Source: Zygnema cylindricum
Taxonomy: Eukaryota; Streptophyta; Zygnematophyceae; Zygnematales; Zygnemataceae
DNA: 64,000 bases
Assembly: GCA_037447655.1 (NCBI GenBank)
Contig: JBBHKE010000917.1
Span: forward strand, 1 to 64,000
Direction of reading: 5' to 3'
Shown here: in pieces, positions 10,361-20,483 of the stretch
How positions within the stretch are numbered: the stretch's first letter is position 1
How the letters are laid out: every line of letters begins with the position of its first letter
Notes under the pieces: generated by a model
The model's input: the letters and a program-made list of their open reading frames with translations, nothing else
The model's database searches: none
What the model was told of the DNA's origin: nothing
Translations under genes and position numbers: made by a program

Positions 10361-11761
10361 TCTTTTGCTGCTGCTGGAGCAGCTGCAAGTTTTTTGAATA
10401 AACTTTTTTGGCTTTGTTTGTCTCGCCCTTTTTTTTTCTCGGTTAGTTTTTTTTTTTTTTTTTTTTCGGGCAGTTGCTGACTTTTGTAGCTTTCCCGTGT
10501 TCAAAAACTTCAAATTTTTACTGCAAGGCGATCTTCGCACGCTGTGCAGTTTTAGTGCGATTTCGTACGTACTACTCTCACATCTGCATACTATATTTTA
10601 CTTTATACCGTACAGTACGCATAAGTATGGAAAAAGTTTACTGTAGCGTGAAACCGGGAATCGGTTACTGATTCAGGGCGTTCTATGCGAATGTCAATGA
10701 TACTGGGTAAGAAATCTGAATACATGTTCACCAAGATTCTATCAATCTTCCCGACTGGGCGGAGTGAATTTCAGCCGTCAAAAGAAACTCTTCACTCGCA
10801 TTAACAAAAGCAATGCATATGGGCATGCAGCAAAAAATTATAGGTGTGTAAAAAATCTTCTGAATCTCTAACCAACCAATCGAAAATAGTTTTCGCCCAC
10901 AACCAAGATTCGGTAAGATATGCTGAGAAGCGACAAAACTACATGACAGCACAGAACACCGTGAATTGCTATTAATGTGAAAAAGAAATAAAAAAAATTA
11001 TCAGTTCTATTTTGGGTTCAACGGTCTAACACCAACAAAACATTCGACGTTTGAACAAGTGGGAACAGGTTCGCGCGATTTTCCCCCTCTTTATTACTAG
11101 AATCAAATCTGTGTGCGCTTTCCCGTATCGACGCCATTCACTTTCATGTGTCAACGCCGTTATTTGACATTTTTCATGTAATTTTGTACGAAACGAGCAA
11201 TTCTAGTACGGACAAATTTAGTCGTACCAATGAAACACTACAAAAATCACTAAAAACCAAGTTAGGTGTCGCGATGGTTTTTTATGGGCATATCGATCCA
11301 TGTACCGGTATAATCTCCTTGCCAATATATAATGTTTTTGGAAGGTCTAAAATGATGCATATCGGTTATCGGTTCGAGACTACAGTACCGATACATAACA
11401 CGAGAAATAACAAGGGAATTGCTAATCGTAGAGACGATTTTTGCTGCGCGCAGGTAGTTGTCAGAAATTGTACATTTGAAGTACAGTTTCGTACAAGCTA
11501 CGTACCTTTAAGTTCAGATTTAACGGTCATTACGTCGAACAACTTTGACTGGCGAAATATTGTAACGGCGGTTAAAAAACTGTCGCGCTTGCGAACATCG
11601 ACCGTCATGAAAAAAAAAACAATTCACACGGCCAGCGCAGGTTTACGGTAACATAACAAAACCGAGGCAACCATATATAAATAAAATGGCTGCGCGCATG
11701 TACTGTAGTTACTCACTTCACGTGAGCTCCACTGTGAAAGCACACACCGACATTTGACTTA
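10361..11761. other. Intergenic region upstream of PPR4
   Basis: The 5' UTR and promoter of PPR4 should lie at the low end; a long poly(T) (10449-10466) is poly(A) in the transcript direction. Beyond that are dispersed repeat pieces, one listed separately, and GTAC-rich DNA. A short terminus-like ACACCGTGAATTGCTATTAATGT occurs near 10956, related to the TA-flanked element at 60675. No gene seen. Confidence 0.5.
11042..11215. repeat. Dispersed repeat R1, copy 1
   Basis: Shares a block of about 170-200 bp with 54803-54995 and 58236-58435: a GACGTTTGAAC-like start, then CTTTATTA or CTTTATAAC, then GTGTGCGCTTTCCCGTATCGACGCC-like sequence and a TTTTGTACGAAACGAGC-like end. The copies are diverged by substitutions and small gaps. 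Type unknown; no coding frame. Confidence 0.65.
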
Positions 11762-12608
11762 GGGTGAACCTCCATCAGGCGAAAAATGGGGTTGTTTACC
11801 GGAAAAGTTGCATTTCCGTACACATCCAGCTCATTTCCGTACAGTGACGTACAATTTTTTTTTTTTTTTTACAAACATGATTACTGTCGGCGCGTAAAGA
11901 TTCTCCAAACTTTTGGGCAATAACATCAACCGCCCGATTATGACTTTTCGAAGCAAGAAGTCACGTCGTCCAGTGATTAATTACTCTCCTCAAGAGGAGA
12001 GTAGCCAATCACCGGACGTGTAAAACGTTTACGTGTAGAAAGGTGAAGTACAAGCCATGCGTCTTCAGACAGGCGAAAATCAGATACGACAAAAACCACA
12101 AAAAAAGTTTGTTGAAGAATGTGTCGTGTCGCCTCCACCACCATTCATCTTCAACCGGAATTTGTTGCGCTTGCTGTCTTCAAAGTTTCGATATGGTTTC
12201 GATATATAAAGTTCCGATATATTTTAAAGGTGAAAGGAATCCAGGGCATGAATGACGTATGCACAAAATGCGGCCGCTTTGGTTCACGTCAAAGGCGGAC
12301 GCAGCAAGGTTTCAAAGTAAAAACGTTAAATCGAAGCCATGGATTCAAAAGGACAGCAGGTACATCGAAACATGAACGTTCTAATGGTACATCACTGTAC
12401 GTCTGTACATCCATTTATTTTTGACAAGTATATAAAACCCTTGAAACAACGACAAAGCGGCTCGTTGTACGGATAGTAGTTTAGATATTTCGCTTTTGGA
12501 ATCTTTGACAACGCTTGCCGTCAGAACAAAAATCTACGTGCATCCAATCAAAGAAAAGCACGTCCACGATTGACTCCTTGCTAACATGACCTGATGGAGA
12601 AGTGAACC
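11762..12608. mobile_element. TTA-flanked inverted-repeat element (PIF/Harbinger-like), left end clear, right end doubtful
   Basis: Left terminus GGGTGAACCTCCATCAGGCG directly follows TTA (11759-11761) and matches the termini at 33312 and 54054. A palindrome sits about 210 bp inside, at 11968-12018. The right end may be the CCTGATGGAGAAGTGAACC at about 12590-12608, but it is not a clean match and has no TTA after it. Confidence 0.5.
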
Positions 12609-12627
12609 GAAATTTATTAGCAGTAAA

Positions 12628-12963
12628 TGCAATTTTGTGTCCTCCATTGGACTACGGAATACAGCAAGCCTCTAGATAGTTACTAACTAACCCACTTTAA
12701 TTGGCAACCACTACTACCCAAGCAGACAAGCAGACAATCTGACTGCACCCTTGTGCAGCCTAGACACCCCTGAGTCTGTAGAAACAAGAATCTCCAAAAA
12801 CGCCCAACCAGGCGATAATTTATGGGGTGGCAAAGATGCCTATTTTATACAAACCCTCAAGGGGAGAGGTGACTGTACCAAAAAACACTAAGTCTTGACT
12901 CCCTCTAATAACTCCTATCTACTGAAGTACGGACCAATAATATTGTTGTACCGTACCAGAGAG
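12628..12963 (-). repeat. A0 3' LTR, piece 1
   Basis: Begins TGCAATTTTGTGTCC (the LTR end in reverse) and aligns base by base with 30779-31110 of the A0 5' LTR. It stops at the A1 insertion point after ACCAGAGAG. Confidence 0.85.
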
Positions 12964-13963
12964 TGTTGAAATCAATAGATTTAGGGGATGTATTTTTTAG
13001 GTCTTAATTAAGAATAAAAAGGAAAAAGAAAGCAGAAGCAGCCTGCCTCCACCTTCTCTCTTTGACCCCCACACTTGTTGTAGTCACAGAAGGAGAAAGA
13101 GGGCAGTGGAGCCATGGTTGCCTTAGCTCCATAGGCAGGGCTTAATAGTGACCTAAGTCACTCTCAACCAAAAAGGTTGAGTCCGGCAGGACTCGAACCT
13201 TTGACCGGTAGGGCAAGGCATAGCCGTCAACCCTTAACAGTCTGTCGTAGTAGTGCGTTAAGATACATAGGGTTCGATAGCTATTTAAATAATAGATAGA
13301 CGACTAATCCGATTAACGGAATTACAAATAGGATACATAGAAACTAGTTGGGGAATTTAGCGCGCACGAAACAAATGTACCGGACATTTGTTTTTGAACG
13401 GCTGGGAATTAGAGCCGACTTGAATTCGACGGCTCACATCATCGCCGAGATCCTGCAAAGGCCGCTTTGGCGGTTTACGGATGTAACATAACCTGGCGAC
13501 ACGTGGCAATATGTCATTGGGAAGTTGGAATCCCGGGGAGCGTGAGGATAAGTCTGGGGGAGACAGGCGTCCACTCCATGGCCTTGTGGTACACAGGCCG
13601 TACAGAAAGTACATCGGCCATAGTTCCTTTCTGTACTATACAGTCTTCTGATTGGTTCGATACATCAGTAGAGAGGGGTTGTGAGAGGGTTTGGGACTTA
13701 GTGGATTGAGGAGGTAGCCGCCTCTCTCCCAACAAGCTTGTATAAATATTGGCATCTTTGCCATTCGATAATTTAATCGCCTCGTTATGCGTTTTCAATG
13801 ATTCCTTTTGCTGTGGACTTAAGGGAGTGCAGACTGCACAGGAGTGCAGTCAGATTATCTATTTATCTGTTAGGGTAACAGTTGCTCTCGTTGAAAGTGG
13901 GTTAGTCAAAAACTACCTAGAGGCTTCCTCAATTTTGGTCTAAATGGAAGACACAGAATTGCA
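12964..13963 (+). repeat. A1 5' LTR (1000 bp)
   Basis: Starts TGTTGAAATC, ends AGAATTGCA. Contains a TATA box (13741), an antisense tRNA-like segment (about 13170-13235) and the gag start codon 20 bp before its end. Confidence 0.9.
13741..13748 (+). promoter_or_regulatory. TATA box in A1 5' LTR
   Basis: TATAAATA in the context AAGCTTG-TATAAATA-TTGGC. It is about 200 bp before gag and is kept in the other LTRs (TATAAATG in family B), as expected for the U3/R boundary. The start of transcription would be near 13770. Confidence 0.65.
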
Positions 13964-16900
13964 GGTTATGGGCCCACCCTCTAGGGTGCCCATATTCAAC
14001 GGATCTGGATTCATTTAATGGGAAGCTATGATGACAGGGGCATTATGTGAGAAGCGATACTGGGGTATTGTTAGTGGACAAGTGAAATGTCCATCTCAAT
14101 GAACTCCACCAGGGTTTAGAGGAGTGAGGTTTTCTGCAACAGGATCCGTTCCAACGGAGGAGACAGATGATGAGGACATCAGTGTGTCCGAAAAGGGGAA
14201 AGGAAAGGAGACACCTCTCACTCCTATTGCCATGGCACCCGGAGCGGTGGCCGTGAAGACTGAGGAAAACGACATTCTGATGTGGGAGTACACCAACATG
14301 AATGCTAGGCACTTCATTCTGAGGCACCTCACTCAAGCGTTGGCAACTTCTCACCTTCAAATCTTCAAGGCCGAGGAGTTGTGGATGACCTTAGTGGAGA
14401 TCTATAGAGCTGGCACAATTCACGAGCTTCAACTGGCTGAGCAAAGGCTGATTAGTTACACTTTCAAAGGAGGAAAGATGTTGGACTATTGCAGCGATCT
14501 CTCTTGTCTATACATGGAGATGGAGAGTGCCGGATGGACAGGCACTATGAAGATGAAAGTTAACACTCTCATCATGAAGTTGCCGGAGGAGTATGAAAAT
14601 ATAGTGTACCGAGTACAACAAATGGATGAAGGTGCTTGGAAGTGGAGCATCGTTCGAATGATACTTGTACAGGAAAACACCATTGAGATCCGAAGAGGTG
14701 GAAAGAGCCTGCAAGCTCTAGCTGCCGCAACTGACCGGTGGAGGAAGGATCCGAAAAAGCCATACACCAGCTTCAAAGAGGAAAAGGACCAATCTGGAAA
14801 ACCGAGGACTCCAAAGGGCCCTTTTCACTTCTGCAAAAAGTCGGGGCACTTCATGGCTGATTGCATCAAGCTATCGGAGCTGAGGCTTCAAGAAAATCGT
14901 GGAGGTGGTTCTTCCGGAGGGAAGAAGAAAGCACTTGTGGTCACACGAGTGAAAGGAGAGACCGAGGAGGACAAGTCCTCCGAGGAGGAGGATGGGGAGC
15001 TTCTTCTTGACGAGAATCTAGAGGAGAAGGAGATCCCTTGGAAACAGAAGTGTGCCCTTAGAGCCATTCGGGAAGCACCAGAGGAGGTATGGATCATCGA
15101 CTCAGGTGCATCCATGCATATATGTCCTGATAGGCACATTTTCACTAAGCTAAGAAAGATCCCTACTGTGGAAATAGAGTATGGGATGGGAGAGTAGTCA
15201 CCACAGATCTAGTGGGATCGGTAGATCTAAAAGTCTTAGTGGAGGGTAAGACCTCTATTCTCACCTTCTCACATGTGCTCAACATTCCTCAGTTGAGTAA
15301 GAATCTTGTGTCTTCTTTTGTATTAGATGACAAGGATTTTGATACCTTCACTAGAAAGGGAGTCTTTACAGCTAAGTATGGAGATGAAGTCTACTTCACA
15401 GCAGATAAGGGTAGCCAAGGAATGTTTAGGCTTAACCTAAGTAATGAAAAGAAGAGTGCTTACTATGGTGGTGTTCCGAGCTTGATGATATGGCATAAGC
15501 ATTTGGGACATGTGCATTTTGATAGACTGAGGGAAATGAAGAAGCTGGGTGTAGTAGAGGGCATTCAGTTTGGGGATAATGAGATAATGGATGACTGTAG
15601 TGGCTGTGCCCAAGGTAAGGCTCACAGACTTCCCTTTCCCAAAACTGCCACATATAGAGGTGAGAAAGTACTAGATCTGGTCCACACAGATATCTAGAGA
15701 CTAGCAAGAGTGCCTTCGGTTGGGGGAAAGAGATATATGTTGACAACTACCATGATTGATAGTATTAAAGTCTACTTCTTGAAAACAAAGTATGAAACAC
15801 CAAAATACTTTAAAGAATTCTAAGCCTGAAGTGAGAAGTTGCACGAAACCCCCATTAAGAGAATAAGGAGTGATAATGGGGGAGAGTACACCTCTAACCA
15901 GTTTGAAGATTATTTGAGAGATGAGGGAGTTCAGCATCAGAAAACTGTACCGAATAATCCAGAACAAAATGGGGTAGCTGAGAGGTTAAACCGGACTTTG
16001 GGAGACAGTGTGTGAAGCATGTTGGCAGATAAGAAAATAGGAAGAAGATTTTGGGCAGAGGCCATGAACTGTGCTAACTACATTAAGAATGGAGTCCTCA
16101 CCACAACTGTTAAAGAAATGACCCCGTATGAGAGATGGGTTGGAAAGAAACCGAATGTTTCACACTTGAAAGTATTCGGTAGTCAAGTTTACAGTCTTGA
16201 CACACATATGAAAAACTGGAAACTAGATGCTAAAGGGAAACCAGGATATTTTGTGGGATATGATGAGGATGTTAAGGGATATAGAGTCTATGACTTAGCT
16301 AAACAAGATATCTTTCTGGTAAAGCATCTAGTTGTCATGGATGAATGGAAGTCTTTTGATCCTTTCAAATACACTAAGAAAATCCAGAATTAGTTTTGAG
16401 TCCGAGGTGAGGAGGACTTAGATCTTCCCAGAAGGGACAGTAATGAAAACATGGTTGCAGATTCAAGGGAGATAAAAGGTGAGGGAGATATACCAGAATC
16501 TCCTCATATTCCTACACCCTTTGAGGAGAGAGAGGAAGAGGAGTCGGAACCGGTTCCCATGGATAGGGGAGCTGATGAGACAGTTCAGAGGAATCTAAGA
16601 CTTCCCTTCATTCTAGCTTCGAACTTTGAGGGAGGACGGAGGAGCAGCAAAAGGCTTCAAGGAAAACAGGTTGCTTGTAAGGTAACAAAGCTTTCTCACC
16701 CAGATGAGCCTCAGTCATACTCGGAGGCAATGGACAGTTCGGAGAAAGAAAGGTGGGTCAGGGCCATAAATGATGAGATGACTTTAATCATGGAGGCAAA
16801 TACTTGGGAGCTGGTGGACTGTCCACCAGATAGAAAGCCTATTGGGTGTAAATGGGTATTTAAACTGGAACTCAACCCAGATAACACCATTGAGAGATTT

Positions 16901-18303
16901 AAGGCTCGGCTGGTGGCAAAAGGGTTCACTCAAAAACAAGGGATAGATTATGAGGAGACCTTTGCTCTGGTAGTTCAATTCCCATCAGTAAAGATTCTCC
17001 TTAGTCTAGCAGAAGCGGAAGACATGGAAATTCACCAGATGGATATCAAAACCGCCTTCCTCAACGGTGAACTAGAGGAAGAAATCTTCATGCGACAACC
17101 AGAAGGTTTTGTAGAGGAAGGAGAGGAAAGCAAAGCCTGCAGACTTATAAAGTCCTTATATGGACTGAAGCAAGCCCCCAGACAATGGAATAAGAAATTA
17201 GATGAGCTTCTTACCAGTCTGGGGTATATTCGGATCAGTTTTGACCATTCTATTTATATGTTTGAGGATGAGAATGGTGTGATTTTTATTGCAATTTATG
17301 TGGATGATTTGTTGGTATTGAGTAAGTCTAAAGAGAAGATAATTAGGTTAAAGAAAGATCTGGGAAGCAAATTTGATATGAAGGATTTAGGAGAGGCTAA
17401 ATATATTCTGGGAATTCAAATGGAAATAGATAGGGGGAAGAGGATCATCAGACTTACTCAGAAAGAGGCTATAGGAAATATGCTGGAGAAATTTCAGATA
17501 GAGAATGCAAACAGTTGTACCACTCCCATGGACTTCAAGAAAGTAAGTGAAGGAAGTGTAGAAGGAGGAGTGATAATGTTAGATGATCAGATGAGTTCAG
17601 AAGAGAGGCAGTTTATGAAATCTATTCCTTACAGACAGGTTGTACGAAGTTTGATTTACTTTATGAATTGTACTAGGCCTGACATAGCTGCAGCAGTTGG
17701 AGTCCTCAGTAGGAGTATTAATGATCCTAGAAAAAGAAAGTGGGAGGCAGCCAAGAGAGTAATGAGATACCTCGTGGGAATTAGGGATCTATGGTTGCAT
17801 TTGGGAGGGGAGACCACTGACATCACTTCTTGGAGTGATGCCATTAAGGTGATGCACCTATGAGAAGAAGAAGATGCACTTCTGGGTATGTATTATATCT
17901 GGGGGAAAGTGCTTGTTGTTGGAGCAGCAAGCAACAAAAGGTTGTTGCTCAGTCCACTATGGAGGCTGAGTACATGGCCTCTTGTTCTGCTTTGAAAGAG
18001 CTGATATGGGTGAAGTCCTTGTTGCAAGAATTGGGGTATATGAAGAAGGGAGTACATGAAGTGTTTTGTGATAATCAGGCTGCAATTGAAATTGCAGCCA
18101 ATCCAAAACACCATTTCAAAGCTAAGCATATGGATATAAGATTGAGCTTTGTGAGGGAAAAAGTGGAAAATAAAATTGTGAATTTGGTGTATAAGAGTGA
18201 TAGGGAAATGGTGGCTGATATGATGACAAAGCCTGTGCCATCTCCCAAGCTAAAGTATTGTAGAGAAAAATGTGGATTAAAAGAGCAATTAAAATTAGAC
18301 TAG
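13944..18303 (+). pseudogene. A1 gag-pol polyprotein, broken
   Basis: Gag starts at 13944 inside the LTR. There are in-frame stops at 14016 and 14100, then a long open stretch (14124-15197) with gag, a zinc knuckle that has lost its first Cys (FHFCKKSGHFMADC) and protease (IIDSGAS, active Asp codon near 15098). A one-base deletion near 15190 shifts the frame. Integrase follows: zinc-binding H/C residues at about 15490-15620 and the SDNGGEYT motif near 15870, with stops at 15695, 15823 and 16012. RT spans 16451-17863 with YVDD at 17297-17308. RNase H (17830-18303) begins with a shift but keeps the MEAEYMA and FCDNQAA motifs. The polyprotein would be cut by its protease; here it cannot be made whole. 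Confidence 0.9.
13964..13978 (+). promoter_or_regulatory. Primer-binding site for initiator tRNA-Met, internal (half-tRNA) type
   Basis: GGTTATGGGCCCACC directly after the LTR end. From memory, plant initiator tRNA-Met has GGUGGGCCCAUAACC across its anticodon stem-loop, the exact complement. The usual plant copia site, TGGTATCAGAGC (tRNA 3' end), is absent. It lies inside the gag frame. Confidence 0.8.
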
Positions 18304-18316
18304 AAAATAAAAGGAG
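18303..18316 (+). promoter_or_regulatory. A1 polypurine tract
   Basis: GAAAATAAAAGGAG lies directly upstream of the 3' LTR, the position of the plus-strand primer in LTR retrotransposons. A2 and family B have the same form. Confidence 0.8.
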
Positions 18317-19360
18317 TGTTGAAATCACTAGATTTAGGGGAGGTATTTTCTAGGTCTTAATTAAAAATAAAAAGGAAAAGGAAAGTAGAAGCAGCCTACC
18401 TCCACCTTCTCTCTCTGACCCCCACACTTGTTGTAGTCACTGAAGGAGAAAGAGGGCGGTGGAGCCTTGGCTGCCTTAGCTAAATAGGCAGGGCTTAAGA
18501 GTGACCTAAGTCACTCTCAACCAAAAAGGTTGAGTCTCGCAGGACTCGAACCTCCGACCGGTAGGGCAAGGCATAGCCGTCAACCCTTACCAGTCTGTCG
18601 TAGTAGGCCGTTAAGATACATAGGGTTCGATAGCTATTTAAATAATAGATAGACGACTAATCCGATTAACGGAATTACAAATAGGATACATAGAAACTAG
18701 TTGGGGGAATTTAGCGCGCACGAAACAAATGTACCGGACATTAGTTTTTGAACGGCTGGGAAATAAAGCCGACTTATGTCCGACGGCTCACATCATCGCT
18801 GAGATCCTAGAAAGGTCGCTTTTGCGGTTTACGGATGTAACATAACCTGGCGACACGTGACAATATGTCATAGGGAAGCTTGAATCCCGGGGAGCGTGAG
18901 TGGCAATATGTCATAGGGAAGCTTGAATCCCGGGGAGCGTGAGGACAAGTCTGGGGGAAATACGCGTCCACTCTATGGCCTTGTCGTACACAGGCCGTAC
19001 AGAAAATACATCGGCCATAGTACCTTTCTGTACTATAAAGTCTTCAGATTGGTTCCGTACATCAGTAGATAGGGGTTGTGAGAGGGTTTGGGACTTAGTG
19101 GATTGAGGAGGTAGCCGCCTCTCTCCCAACAAGCTTGTATAAATATTGGCATCTTTGCCATTCGATAATTTAATCGCCTAGTTAGGCGTTTTCAGTGATT
19201 CCTTTTGCTGTGGACTCAGGGGAGCCCAGACTGCAGAGGAGTGCAGTCAGATTATCAATTTATCTGCTAGGGTAGCAGTTGCTCTTGTTAAAAGTGGTTT
19301 AGTCAAAAACTACCTAGAGGCTTTCTCAAATTTGGTCCAAATAGAAGACACAGAATTGCA
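18317..19360 (+). repeat. A1 3' LTR (1044 bp)
   Basis: Same ends as the 5' LTR. It is longer because a 43-bp unit is tandemly repeated (18858-18900 and 18901-18943), absent from the 5' LTR, so the duplication arose after insertion or during reverse transcription. Confidence 0.9.
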
Positions 19361-19475
19361 GAAAGTACTATTGCCGGTGTACCTTTTGTACGACAAATGT
19401 TCAACATGGCTATTACGTGGACGTGTGCCCTCTTTTTACTCGTCCGTAGGTTCCTCGGAATTCCCGCGACCAAAT
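19361..19475 (-). repeat. A0 3' LTR, piece 2
   Basis: GAAAGTACTATTGCCGGTGTACC onward aligns with A0 5' LTR from about 31114 (AAAAAGTACTACTGCCGG) to the ACCGAATG position. It ends in CAAAT, the A2 target duplication. Confidence 0.8.
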
Positions 19476-20483
19476 TGCAATTATGTGTCCTCCATTCGAC
19501 CAGAGAATACAAGAAGCCTCTCGATAGTATTTAACTAACCCACTTCAAGCCACAACCACTGCTGTCCAGGAAGGCAAAATGATAGTTTGACTGCACTTGT
19601 GTGCAGCCTGGACTCCTGTGAGTCTTTAGCAAAAAAAATCACTGAAAACGGCCAACCGGTCGATAAGTTATGAGCCGGCAAAAAATGCCAATTTATACAA
19701 AGCTCTCTTAGAGAGAGAGGTGACTACCTAACAAAATTTCCTAAGTCCTAAACCTCTCTCACATCCCCTATCTACTGAAGAACGGACCAATCATATAACT
19801 GTTAAGTACAGAAAAGGTACTACGGCCGATGTCGTTTATGTACGGCCGGTGTACGACGAGGCTACTGAGTGGACGCGTGTCACTTTTCCACTCGTTTGTA
19901 TATTCTCCGGAATTCCCGCAACTGAATGTCATCCTTCCACGCGGCGCCAGGTCATGCCACGTCCATAAAAGCCAAAGTGACCATTCCGCAATCTCGACGA
20001 TGATTTACGCCGTCGGATTAAATCCGACATCAAATGTCGAGCGTTGAAACAAATGTCTGATTCATTTGTTTCGTGCGAAATGACGTTCGCACTAAACCCT
20101 AACAAGTTCTATGTTCATTCGTCCATATTTCAATTAAATGGTTTTAGTATTATACAATAGGTTAAATACTTATCAAACCCTATATCTCCTAAGAGACTTC
20201 TATAACTGACTGGTTTGAGCTAACACCTACGCCGCGCTCTGGTGGTCGGGGGTTCCAGTCTTGCCGGACTCAACCTTTTGTTGAGAGTGACTTAAGTCAC
20301 TCTTTAGTCCTTCCTATAGAGCTGAGGCAGTCATGGCTCCATCGCTCTCTCTCTCTCATTTAATGACTAAAATAAGTATAGGAGCAAGTGGGAAGAGATG
20401 GAGGCAGGCTGCCTGCATTTCCTTTATCTGTTTCCGCTAATTATTTTAGACCTAGAAAATACCAAAAACTACTTATTTCAACA
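19476..20483 (-). repeat. A2 3' LTR
   Basis: Plus-strand ends TGCAATTATG and TTATTTCAACA. The polypurine tract CTAGAAAATAAAGGGAG (minus strand) abuts it at 20484. Confidence 0.9.

Larger units (their letters stand above)
12964..19360 (+). mobile_element. Copia A1: Ty1/copia element, plus strand, nested in the A0 3' LTR
   Basis: LTRs at 12964-13963 and 18317-19360, both TGTTGAAAT...TTGCA. Primer site at 13964, purine tract AAAATAAAAGGAG before the 3' LTR. The flanks are GAGAG and GAAAG, a one-mismatch 5-bp target duplication, and A0 LTR sequence resumes on the right. All copia domains are recognisable but the reading frame is broken, so it is non-autonomous now. Confidence 0.92.

Noticed and set aside
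10361-10540. N-terminal extension of PPR4 beginning at GTG (10540)
   Set aside because: There is no ATG before 10360, and the extension is a translated poly(A) tract.
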